Shown here piece by piece: positions 33,061 through 41,082 of a stretch of 64,000 nt of DNA; position 1 is the stretch's first letter; every line of letters starts with the position of its first letter. The notes below the pieces were generated by a model. It saw nothing but the letters and a program-made list of their open reading frames with translations. It did no database searches and was not told the origin of the DNA. Origin of the DNA: Nocardia macrotermitis (GTDB lineage Bacteria > Actinomycetota > Actinomycetes > Mycobacteriales > Mycobacteriaceae); contig NZ_WEGK01000019.1 in the NCBI RefSeq assembly GCF_009604405.1, forward strand, positions 90,315 to 154,314, written 5' to 3'. Made by a program: the position numbers and the translations under genes.

Positions 33061-33927
33061 TTACCGACCAGCACCCGGAACGAACTGCCCCCCACCCGAC
33101 GGAACCGGAATCCCCGGAATCCCACCCGGCAACGCCCCACCCATCTCACTCGGATCGGTCTGCAATCCCTTGCCGTCCATGGGAATCGCATCCTTACCCG
33201 GCGCGCTCGCGTCGAACGCGGGCGGATTGTCGGTGTCGAACGTCGGATTGGCGCAGTCCGCGCCGACCTCCGGATAGGTGTACTGATTCAACCGCAGCGC
33301 CGTGATGAACTCGCCGACGCGCTTGTCCTTCGGATCGTCCAGCTTCAGCTGATGCCCCCAGGATTGCAGCGATACGGTATGATCCAGCCCGGGATACGGC
33401 GACATCAACATCGCGGGCTTGCCCTGCACCCGGTCCTTCAGCGAATCCAGCGCCGAACCGGTCACCTTGTCGGGGTTGTAGGCGATCCAGACCGCGCCGT
33501 GCTCGAGCGAATGCACCGCGTTCTCGGTGCGAATCGCCTTGCCGTACACCACGCCCGTGCAGGTGGCCCAGGACGCGTCGTGCGGGCCGCCCATCGGCGG
33601 GGTCATGTCGTAGGCCACCCGCTGCGTCGCCGAGACGTGCAGTCCGGCCGGATACTCCTTGTGCACCACGCCCGGAATATCGGTCGAGGGATCCTTGTGG
33701 TCCGCGGTCGGGGTGAATTTCTGCGCATCGGCCTTCTGCTGATACTTCGGCACCAGATAGACCGCGAGCGCTGCCACCAACGCCACGATCACCACGACGC
33801 CGCCGACGATCGGCCACTGGATCCGACCACCCCCGGGCAGTTTCGGACCGCCCTTGGATTTACTCGCGGGAGCGGACCGGGCGGCGGCACGGATGGCCTT
33901 GGCCGACTTTGCGCTGGTGTTCGGCAT
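33061..33927 (-). CDS. DUF3105 family membrane protein (288 aa)
   Basis: A basic N-terminus and one membrane segment (WPIVGGVVVIVALVAALAVY, about 39-58) anchor an extracytoplasmic DUF3105 domain. Its conserved block ATCTGVVYGKAIRTENAVHS followed by LEHGAVWIAY is present and holds the Cys and His residues typical of the family. A Pro/Gly-rich tail follows. The ATG at 33927 follows GAGAG. It is first in a two-gene operon with the DUF305 protein, a pairing common in actinomycetes. Biochemical function is unknown; both may share a metal-related role. Confidence 0.83.
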   Translation of the reverse strand: MPNTSAKSAKAIRAAARSAPASKSKGGPKLPGGGRIQWPIVGGVVVIVALVAALAVYLVPKYQQKADAQKFTPTADHKDPSTDIPGVVHKEYPAGLHVSATQRVAYDMTPPMGGPHDASWATCTGVVYGKAIRTENAVHSLEHGAVWIAYNPDKVTGSALDSLKDRVQGKPAMLMSPYPGLDHTVSLQSWGHQLKLDDPKDKRVGEFITALRLNQYTYPEVGADCANPTFDTDNPPAFDASAPGKDAIPMDGKGLQTDPSEMGGALPGGIPGIPVPSGGGQFVPGAGR

Positions 33928-34004
33928 CGCTGATGGGCTCTCTTCGATCGGTCGGCTGATCCGAGTCCGGGAAACCCGCTGGCGGTGCCCCCCTGCTCGA
34001 ACCA

Positions 34005-34010
34005 TAGGAT
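34005..34010 (+). promoter_or_regulatory. -10-like TAGGAT before argS
   Basis: TAGGAT ends 8 bases before the GTG at 34019. There is no Shine-Dalgarno. It is probably the promoter of the argS-lysA-hom-thrC-thrB gene run. Confidence 0.5.
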
Positions 34011-34018
34011 ACTTACTC

Positions 34019-35677
34019 GTGACTCCAGTTGACCTTGCTGATCTTCTTCGTGCTACCGCGGCGAAGGTACTCGTGGAACGTGGATCGGACCCTGCGGTCC
34101 TGCCCGACGAGGTCACGGTGGAGCGACCGCGCAATCCCGAGCACGGTGACTATGCCACGAATGTGGCCATGCAGGTGGCGAAGAAGGCCGGAATGAATCC
34201 GCGCGAACTCGCCACGTTGCTCGCCGCGGCGCTCACCGCAGCGGACGGTATCGACACCGCCGAGGTCGCCGGTCCCGGATTCCTGAACATCCGGCTGGCC
34301 GCCGCCGCGCAGGGCGCGATCATCGCGAAGATCCTGGCCGCGGGCGAGCGCTACGGCACCGCCGACACCCTCGCGGGCACGAATATCAACCTGGAATTCG
34401 TCTCCGCCAATCCGACCGGTCCGGTTCATCTCGGCGGCACCCGCTGGGCGGCGGTCGGCGATGCGCTGGGCCGCATCCTGATCGCCCAGGGCGCGGCGGT
34501 GACCCGGGAGTACTACTTCAACGATCACGGCGCGCAGATCGACCGTTTCGCCAATTCCCTGGTCGCCGCCGCGACCGGCGCGCCGACTCCGGACGACGGA
34601 TATGCGGGCGCGTACATCGGCGAGATCGCCGACACCATCGTCGCGGCCAATCCCGGCGCGGCCGAACTGCCCGAGGCGCAGCGGCGGGAATTGTTCCGGC
34701 GCGAGGGCGTCGAGCTGATGTTCGCGCAGATCAGGGCGTCGCTGCACGAATTCGGCACGGATTTCGACGTCTATTTCAACGAGAGTTCGCTGTTCGAATC
34801 CGGTGAGGTCGAACGCGCGGTCGCCACCCTGAAATCCTCGGGCAAGCTGTACGAGAAGGACGGCGCGTGGTGGATCGCCTCCACCGAATACGGTGACGAC
34901 AAGGACCGCGTGGTCATCAAGAGTGACGGCAATTCCGCCTATATCGCCGGTGATATCGCGTACTTCCACAACAAGCGCGCCCGCGGCTTCGACCTGTGCA
35001 TCTACATGCTCGGCGCGGATCACCACGGCTACATCGGCCGTCTGAAGGCCGCCGCGGCCGCGTTCGGCGACGACCCGGCGACCGTCGAGGTGCTCATCGG
35101 CCAGATGGTGAATCTGGTGAAAGACGGTGTGGCCGTGAAGATGTCCAAGCGCGCGGGCACCATCGTCACCCTCGACGACCTGGTCGACGCGATCGGTGTG
35201 GACGCCGCGCGCTATTCGCTGATGCGTTCCTCGGCCAACAGCAGTATCGATATCGATCTGGACCTGTGGACCAAGCAGGAGAGCGTCAACCCGATCTACT
35301 ACGTGCAGTACGCGCACGCCCGCACCTGCCGGATCATCGAGAACTCCGCGGCGTTCGACTTCGCCTCGGTGACACCGGATTTCGCCGCGATGACCGCCGA
35401 CCGCGAGGGTGAGCTGATCCGCACCCTGGGCGAGTTCCCGCGGATCGTGGCCACCGCCGGCGAGACGCGCGAACCGCATCGCGTGGTGCGGTATCTGGAG
35501 GAGCTGGCCGGTGTGTATCACCCCTTCCAGTCCGACAACGACATGCGCGTGCTGCCGCAGGGCGACGAACCGCTCACCCCGCGTCACGCCGCGCGCCTGG
35601 AACTGGTGAAGGCGACCCGTCAGGTGCTGCGCAACGGCCTGTCGCTACTGGGCGTCAGTGCCCCGGAGCGCATGTGA
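34019..35677 (+). CDS. argS: Arginyl-tRNA synthetase (552 aa)
   Basis: This class I synthetase charges tRNA-Arg in the cytoplasm. The HIGH-type motif is in ANPTGPVHLGG (130-140), and the KMSKR signature with AGT near 373. N-terminal Add-1 and C-terminal anticodon-binding (DALR) domains are both complete, ending with LLGVSAPERM. Start GTG at 34019 is fixed by the nearby -10-like element and by the usual N-terminus (VTPVDLADLL). It opens a tightly packed amino-acid run with lysA, hom, thrC and thrB, as in mycobacteria. Confidence 0.96.
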   Translation: MTPVDLADLLRATAAKVLVERGSDPAVLPDEVTVERPRNPEHGDYATNVAMQVAKKAGMNPRELATLLAAALTAADGIDTAEVAGPGFLNIRLAAAAQGAIIAKILAAGERYGTADTLAGTNINLEFVSANPTGPVHLGGTRWAAVGDALGRILIAQGAAVTREYYFNDHGAQIDRFANSLVAAATGAPTPDDGYAGAYIGEIADTIVAANPGAAELPEAQRRELFRREGVELMFAQIRASLHEFGTDFDVYFNESSLFESGEVERAVATLKSSGKLYEKDGAWWIASTEYGDDKDRVVIKSDGNSAYIAGDIAYFHNKRARGFDLCIYMLGADHHGYIGRLKAAAAAFGDDPATVEVLIGQMVNLVKDGVAVKMSKRAGTIVTLDDLVDAIGVDAARYSLMRSSANSSIDIDLDLWTKQESVNPIYYVQYAHARTCRIIENSAAFDFASVTPDFAAMTADREGELIRTLGEFPRIVATAGETREPHRVVRYLEELAGVYHPFQSDNDMRVLPQGDEPLTPRHAARLELVKATRQVLRNGLSLLGVSAPERM

Positions 35678-35805
35678 ATCCGAAGGAAGGACCATTCGTC
35701 GTGAGCGGTAGCGAACGAATCATCGACCCGGCCGCGGGTACCCGCGCCGGGGATGCGGCCGCTGTGTTCGTCTCGGTGTCGATCCCCGGTGAGGTCGCGG
35801 CATGA
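35674..35805 (+). CDS. Small ORF linking argS and lysA (43 aa, possible)
   Basis: This GTG ORF overlaps the argS stop by four bases (GTGA) and ends overlapping the lysA start by four bases (ATGA). A second in-frame GTG at 35701 is preceded by GAAGGAAGGA and would give 34 residues. The product has no signal or known family. It may serve only to carry ribosomes into lysA. Its 5' part from 35701 (GTGAGCGGTAGCGAACGAAT) resembles the small ORF before murA, so part may derive from a dispersed repeat. Confidence 0.4.
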   Translation: MNPKEGPFVVSGSERIIDPAAGTRAGDAAAVFVSVSIPGEVAA

Positions 35806-37223
35806 GCGCGCATCCCGCCGGGCCCCGGCACGCCGAGATCCCGCACGCGCCGAATCTTCCGGAGCGGCCGAGTGATCCGGCGCAGCTGATCGAGCTGCCC
35901 GAGAATGTGTGGCCCCGCAACGCTTCTCGCGACGCCGACGGCGCGGTGCGGCTGGCCGGTGTGCCGGTCGCCGAACTCGCCGAGAAGTTCGGCACCCCGC
36001 TGTTCGTGGTGGACGAGGACGACTTCCGTTCCCGCTGCCGCGACATGGTGAACGCGTACGGGCCGAACACCCGAATCCACTACGCCTCCAAGGCTTTCCT
36101 GTGCGGTGAGATCGCGCGCTGGGTCCGCGACGAGGGCCTGTCCCTGGATGTGTGCTCCGGCGGCGAACTCGCCGTCGCACTGCACGCGGGTTTCCCGGCC
36201 GAGCGAATCGCGTTGCACGGCAACAACAAATCAGTCGCCGAACTGGATGCCGCGGTCGCGGCCGGGGTGGGCCACGTGGTGGTCGACTCGCTGCTCGAGA
36301 TCGATCGGCTCGAGGCCGCGGCGGGCCGCGCGGGTGTGGTGCAGGACGTGCTGGTGCGCGTCACCGTCGGCGTGGAAGCCCATACGCACGAATACATTTC
36401 GACCGCGCACGAGGATCAGAAGTTCGGTTTCTCGATCGCGGGCGGCGATGCGATGGAGGCGCTGGCGCGGGTGTTCGAGGCGCGCAATCTGCGCGTGGTC
36501 GGCCTGCACAGTCACATCGGTTCGCAGATCTTCGACATCGACGGTTTCGAGATCTCCGCGCGACGCATGCTGCGGCTGCTGCGCGAGGCCATCGAGAAGT
36601 TCGGCGTCGAGCGTACCGAACAGATCCACACCCTGGATCTCGGTGGCGGACTGGGCATTTCGTATCTGCCCGCGGACGATGCACCGCCGCTGGACGAATT
36701 CGCGAAGAAGGTCCGGCACCTGGTCGAGGAGGAGTCCGCGCTGATCGGCCTGCCCACCCCGACCATCGCGATCGAACCGGGCCGCGCCATCGCCGGACCG
36801 GGCACGGTCACGCTGTACGAGGTCGGCACGATCAAGGACGTCGTCCTGGACGCCGGTGCGCAGCGCCGCTACATCAGCGTGGACGGCGGCATGAGCGACA
36901 ACATCCGCCCGGCGCTGTATCAGGCCGAATACGACTGCCGCCTGGTCTCGCGCACCAGCGCGGCCCCCGCGGTCGTCGCCCGCGTGGTCGGAAAGCATTG
37001 TGAGAGTGGCGATATCGTGATTCGCGACACCTGGATGCCCGCGGACGTCGGTCCGGGCGATCTGCTCGCCGTCGCGGCGACGGGTGCGTACTGCTATTCG
37101 ATGTCGAGCCGATACAACCTGTTGACCCGCCCGGCGGTGGTCGCCGTACGGGACGGGCAGGCGCGCCTGATCCTGCGCAGGGAAACGGTGGAAGATCTCT
37201 TGAGCTTGGAGGTGCGGTCATGA
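35802..37223 (+). CDS. lysA: Diaminopimelate decarboxylase (473 aa)
   Basis: This PLP enzyme decarboxylates meso-diaminopimelate to L-lysine, the last step of lysine synthesis. The alanine-racemase-type barrel has PLP lysine Lys97 in HYASKAF, a glycine loop GGGLGISY for phosphate binding, EPGRAIAG, and CSGGEL. The C-terminal beta domain carries the conserved CESGD and GAYCYSMSS. The length is usual for actinobacterial LysA. The stop overlaps the hom start (ATGA). Confidence 0.96.
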   Translation: MSAHPAGPRHAEIPHAPNLPERPSDPAQLIELPENVWPRNASRDADGAVRLAGVPVAELAEKFGTPLFVVDEDDFRSRCRDMVNAYGPNTRIHYASKAFLCGEIARWVRDEGLSLDVCSGGELAVALHAGFPAERIALHGNNKSVAELDAAVAAGVGHVVVDSLLEIDRLEAAAGRAGVVQDVLVRVTVGVEAHTHEYISTAHEDQKFGFSIAGGDAMEALARVFEARNLRVVGLHSHIGSQIFDIDGFEISARRMLRLLREAIEKFGVERTEQIHTLDLGGGLGISYLPADDAPPLDEFAKKVRHLVEEESALIGLPTPTIAIEPGRAIAGPGTVTLYEVGTIKDVVLDAGAQRRYISVDGGMSDNIRPALYQAEYDCRLVSRTSAAPAVVARVVGKHCESGDIVIRDTWMPADVGPGDLLAVAATGAYCYSMSSRYNLLTRPAVVAVRDGQARLILRRETVEDLLSLEVRS

Positions 37224-38644
37224 CGGACCAGGAACATCACTTCGGAACCGATCACCCGATCGGCGTCGCGGTCCTGGGAATGGGCAATGTCGGCACCGAG
37301 GTCGTGCGGATCATTCAGGAGCAGGCCCAGGACCTGCGGCAACGTGTCGGCGCGCCGCTGATGCTGCGCGGTGTCGCGGTGCGTCGCGCGGACGTGGACC
37401 GGGGTATCGATCCCGCGCTGCTGACCACCGACGCACACGCCCTGGTCGCCCGCGACGACGTGGATCTGGTCGTCGAGGTGATGGGCGGTATCGATCCGGC
37501 CCGCGCCCTGATCGGCGCCGCGCTCACTGCGGGCAAATCCGTGGTAACCGCGAACAAGGCGCTGCTGGCCGACTACACCGGTGAGCTCGCCGCCGCCGCC
37601 GAACACAGCCGCGCGGACCTGTACTTCGAGGCCGCGGTCGCCGGCGCCATCCCCGTGGTGCGCCCGCTGATCCAGTCGCTGTCCGGTGACCGCGTCAACC
37701 GTGTCGTCGGAATCGTCAACGGCACAACGAATTTCATCCTCTCGGCGATGGACGAGACCGGTGCGGACTACCACGCGACACTCGCCGAGGCCACCCGCCT
37801 CGGTTACGCCGAGGCCGATCCCACCGCCGACGTCGAGGGTTTCGACGCCGCCGCCAAGGCCGCGATCCTGGCGTCGCTGGCCTTCCACACCCGCGTCACC
37901 GCCGCGGACGTCTACCGCGAGGGCATCTCGCGCATCACGTCCGAGGATCTCGAGACCGCCGCGGCCCTGGGGTGCACCGTCAAACTGCTGGCAATCTGCG
38001 AGCGCGTCCCCGCCGGCCCGGGTGAGCCCGGATCGGCCCAGGGTGGCAAGGACCGCATCTCGGTTCGGGTGTATCCCGCGCTGATCCCGCGCAAACATCC
38101 GCTCTCGTCGGTGAACGGCGCGTTCAACGCCGTGGTCGTGGAGGCCGAGAACGCGGGCCGCCTGATGTTCTACGGCCAGGGCGCGGGCGGCGCGCCGACC
38201 GCGTCGGCGGTGATGGGCGACGTCGTGATGGCCGCCCGCAACAAGTTCTTCGGTGGCCGCGCACCGGGTGAATCGGTCTATGCTGAGCTGCCGATCGCGC
38301 CGATCGGCGACACCCCGACCCGCTACCACGTGAACATGAAGGTCGCCGACCGCACCGGAGTGCTCCAGGCGGTCGCGGGGGAATTCGCCAAGCACGGTGT
38401 GAGCATCTCGACCGTCCGTCAAGAGGGGCAGGACACCGGCGTGATCGAGTCGGGCCCGGAGGCGGCAGCGGAGCGTAACCACGCAGGGCCCTCGAGCACG
38501 CCCAGAAGACAGGGCGCGCGATTGGTCGTGGTGACCCACCACGCGACCGAGTCGGCACTGGCCGATACGGTGGCCGCGTTGGCCGAACTGGAATCCGTCA
38601 CGTCCGTGACCAGCGTTGTGAGATTGGAAGGCACCGAGGAATGA
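37220..38644 (+). CDS. hom: Homoserine dehydrogenase with ACT domain (474 aa)
   Basis: It reduces aspartate semialdehyde to homoserine for threonine and methionine synthesis. The Rossmann motif VAVLGMGNVGTEVV is near the N-terminus; the catalytic domain has TANKALLA and GIVNGTTNFIL. A C-terminal ACT domain (NMKVADRTGVLQAVAGEFAK) should mediate threonine feedback. About 23 extra residues (ESGPEAAAERNHAGPSSTPR and following) interrupt the ACT domain between VRQEG and GARLVVVTHHA, making the protein ~30 residues longer than the mycobacterial enzyme. The inserted DNA matches a repeat between atpA and atpG. It overlaps lysA and thrC by four bases each. Confidence 0.95.
   Translation: MTDQEHHFGTDHPIGVAVLGMGNVGTEVVRIIQEQAQDLRQRVGAPLMLRGVAVRRADVDRGIDPALLTTDAHALVARDDVDLVVEVMGGIDPARALIGAALTAGKSVVTANKALLADYTGELAAAAEHSRADLYFEAAVAGAIPVVRPLIQSLSGDRVNRVVGIVNGTTNFILSAMDETGADYHATLAEATRLGYAEADPTADVEGFDAAAKAAILASLAFHTRVTAADVYREGISRITSEDLETAAALGCTVKLLAICERVPAGPGEPGSAQGGKDRISVRVYPALIPRKHPLSSVNGAFNAVVVEAENAGRLMFYGQGAGGAPTASAVMGDVVMAARNKFFGGRAPGESVYAELPIAPIGDTPTRYHVNMKVADRTGVLQAVAGEFAKHGVSISTVRQEGQDTGVIESGPEAAAERNHAGPSSTPRRQGARLVVVTHHATESALADTVAALAELESVTSVTSVVRLEGTEE
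38451..38501 (+). repeat. Dispersed repeat inserted in frame within hom
   Basis: The segment containing CGGAGGCGGCAGC and GCGTAACCACG is shared with 56215-56262 between atpA and atpG, matching at roughly 36 of 41 aligned bases by eye. It is flanked by GGGCCC at both ends. Confidence 0.65.
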
Positions 38645-39735
38645 ACAAGGCAGGAGTGCCGATTCCCACCGCGGTACACAAGCCCTGGCCGGGACTGATC
38701 GAGGCGTACCGCGATCGGCTGGCAGTGGGTGCGGACTGGGAGACCGTGACGCTGTACGAGGGCGGGACGCCGCTGGTGCCCGCGCACCACCTCTCCGAGC
38801 TGACCGGCTGTGAGGTGTATCTCAAGGTCGAGGGTCTGAACCCGACCGGATCCTTCAAGGATCGCGGCATGACCGTGGCGATGACCGACGCGAAGGCGCG
38901 CGGCCAGCAGGCGGTGCTGTGCGCGTCGACCGGCAACACCTCGGCATCGGCCGCGGCGTACGCCACCCGCGCGGGCATGCACTGCGCGGTGCTGATCCCG
39001 CAGGGCAAGATCGCGATGGGCAAGCTGGCCCAGGCGGTCATGCTGGGCGCGAAGATCATCCAGGTGGACGGCAATTTCGACGACTGCCTCGAGCTCGCGC
39101 GCAAGGTCACCTCGGAGTTCCCGCAGGTGGGCCTGGTGAATTCGGTGAATCCGGCGCGCATCGAGGGCCAGAAGACCGCGGCCTTCGAGATCTGCGACGC
39201 CCTGGGCCGCGCCCCCGACGTGCACGCGCTGCCGGTCGGTAACGCCGGCAACATCACCGCATACTGGAAGGGCTACAGCGAATACCACGCCGACGGCCTG
39301 ACCAACTCCCGCCCGCGCATGCTCGGCGTGCAGGCCGCCGGGGCCGCGCCGCTGGTCAACGGCGCGCCGGTGAAGAATCCCGAGACCATCGCCACCGCCA
39401 TCCGGATCGGCGCGCCCGCGTCGTGGAACAGCGCCGTGGCCGCCAAGGAGGAGTCGGACGGCACCTTCCGGGCCGCCACCGACGAGGCCATTCTCGAGGC
39501 ATACCGCCTGGTCGCGGGCACCGAGGGCGTATTCGTCGAACCCGCTTCGGCCGCGAGCGTGGCCGGGCTGCTGGCCGCGCGCAAGGAGGGTTGGCTGGAT
39601 TCGGGGCTGACCGTGGTCTGCACGGTCACCGGTAACGGCCTCAAGGATCCCGACACCGCGTTGTCGGGGATGCCGCAGGTGCAGGCGATCGCGGTCGACC
39701 CGGTCGCGGTCGCCCACGAGCTGGAACTGGCCTGA
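38641..39735 (+). CDS. thrC: Threonine synthase (364 aa)
   Basis: This PLP enzyme converts O-phosphohomoserine to threonine. The cofactor lysine is Lys73 in GSFKDRGM; the phosphate-binding loop VGNAGNITAYWKGY and the substrate block CASTGNTSASAAAYA are intact. The length is typical of the short actinobacterial form. The start overlaps the hom stop (ATGA), and thrB follows immediately. Confidence 0.96.
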   Translation: MNKAGVPIPTAVHKPWPGLIEAYRDRLAVGADWETVTLYEGGTPLVPAHHLSELTGCEVYLKVEGLNPTGSFKDRGMTVAMTDAKARGQQAVLCASTGNTSASAAAYATRAGMHCAVLIPQGKIAMGKLAQAVMLGAKIIQVDGNFDDCLELARKVTSEFPQVGLVNSVNPARIEGQKTAAFEICDALGRAPDVHALPVGNAGNITAYWKGYSEYHADGLTNSRPRMLGVQAAGAAPLVNGAPVKNPETIATAIRIGAPASWNSAVAAKEESDGTFRAATDEAILEAYRLVAGTEGVFVEPASAASVAGLLAARKEGWLDSGLTVVCTVTGNGLKDPDTALSGMPQVQAIAVDPVAVAHELELA

Positions 39736-39766
39736 GTTGACCGCGCGTGAAGGGCAGCGTGAGCGA

Positions 39767-40762
39767 GTGAACCCTGTCACAACGCCCGCCGGGGCCGACG
39801 CGCGCCGGCGCGGCCCCGGTGCGACCCGGACCCTGCCCGCCGGATTGCGTGTCACCGCGCGGGTGCCTGCGTCCAGCGCCAACCTCGGACCCGGATTCGA
39901 TTCGCTGGGTATCGCGTTGGGCGTGCACGACGAAATCGTGGTGCGCACCACCGATTCCGGGCTCACCATCCGGGTCGAGGGTGAGGGCGCGGACGATGTG
40001 CCTTGGGGCCCTTCACATCTCGTGGTCCGTGCGATCGAACGTGGTCTGCAGGCCGCGGGGGTATGGGCCGACGGTCTGGATGTGGTGTGCCACAACGTGA
40101 TTCCGCACTCGCGAGGAATGGGGTCCTCGGCCTCGGCGGTGGTCGGCGGACTGGCCGCGGGCCGGGCGCTGGCCGCGAAGTTCGACCCCGAACTCTGGTG
40201 CGACGATGCCGAATTGGTCCAGCTCGCAGCGGAATTCGAGGGACATCCCGATAACGCGGCGGCCAGTGTGCTGGGCGGTGTCGTGGTCTCCTGGACCGAA
40301 TCCGAGGAGGTTGCCGACGCCGCCGGAATCGGTCGTCGCTATCACGCGGTGCGGCTCGATCCGCACGATCGGCTGCGGGCGTTCGTGCTGGTCCCCGAGG
40401 AACGTTCGGCGACCGCGCACACCCGCGGCCTGCTGCCCGAGACGGTGCCGCACGCCGACGCCGCCTTCAACGTCAGCCGCGCGGCCCTGGCGGTAGTGGC
40501 CTTGACGCAACGTCCTGACCTGCTGCTTCCCGCCACCGAGGATCGGCTGCACCAGGGCTACCGGGCTTCGGCGCTGCCGGTCACGACCCGCTGGATCGCC
40601 CGGCTGCGGGCGGCCGGAATCGCCGCGACGGTGTCGGGTGCGGGCCCTACCGTGCTGGCATTGACCACCGGTGAATTTCCCGTCGAACTGCGTGAACTCG
40701 CGATTGCCGAAGGGCTGCGGGTACTCGAACCGACAATTTCCGAGGGTGTGCGAACCGATTGA
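39767..40762 (+). CDS. thrB: Homoserine kinase (331 aa)
   Basis: This GHMP kinase phosphorylates homoserine to O-phosphohomoserine, the ThrC substrate. Motifs seen are VPASSANLGPGFDSLG, the ATP loop PHSRGMGSSASAVVGG, and the third motif SGAGPTVLALT. The start is uncertain: a TTG at 39737 is one base past the thrC stop and GTG at 39767 is an internal option. The first ~35 residues are poorly conserved either way. It is last in the run; the rho promoter begins just after its stop. Confidence 0.93.
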   Translation: MNPVTTPAGADARRRGPGATRTLPAGLRVTARVPASSANLGPGFDSLGIALGVHDEIVVRTTDSGLTIRVEGEGADDVPWGPSHLVVRAIERGLQAAGVWADGLDVVCHNVIPHSRGMGSSASAVVGGLAAGRALAAKFDPELWCDDAELVQLAAEFEGHPDNAAASVLGGVVVSWTESEEVADAAGIGRRYHAVRLDPHDRLRAFVLVPEERSATAHTRGLLPETVPHADAAFNVSRAALAVVALTQRPDLLLPATEDRLHQGYRASALPVTTRWIARLRAAGIAATVSGAGPTVLALTTGEFPVELRELAIAEGLRVLEPTISEGVRTD

Positions 40763-40775
40763 TGGCGTGCCTGCC

Positions 40776-40804
40776 TTGCAGGCATTCCTGCGGGGGGCTA
40801 TTCT
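40776..40804 (+). promoter_or_regulatory. rho promoter
   Basis: TTGCAG (40776-40781) and TATTCT (40799-40804) are separated by exactly 17 bases, giving a start near 40811 and a 5' leader of about 270 bases before rho. Confidence 0.6.
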
Positions 40805-41082
40805 GGGCGAGTCCGTACATCGTGCGCATCAGACGCCGGTGCTTCATTTGGGCAAATCGCTCCAGCAGGCTCTTGCTCAGGCTCGCGAGACGGGTCTCGA
40901 GATCATGGGGTCGGCACTGGAATGAACTCCCACCTTTGTGAACCGGTGGCGCAGACCTGGCGGTGATGAACCGCAGGTCCGGCGGGGCAGGCGATACGGC
41001 ATCCGGGCTCGACACAGTGATCGGGCTTCGGGACGAAACCCTCGAATAAGCACACGGCAATCGAGGGAAGGAAAGGATCTCC
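40805..41082 (+). promoter_or_regulatory. Long 5' leader of rho
   Basis: No strong gene is seen. A weak ORF ends with TGA near 40924. Long leaders on rho genes are known in bacteria and can mediate autoregulation by Rho-dependent attenuation; whether that holds here is not visible. Confidence 0.4.

Noticed and set aside
34013..35587. 524-residue ORF opposite argS
   Set aside because: It is an antisense frame with no recognisable domain; argS is complete.
40820..40940. Small ORFs in the rho leader
   Set aside because: No Shine-Dalgarno, leaderless position or convincing codon pattern; not listed as genes.
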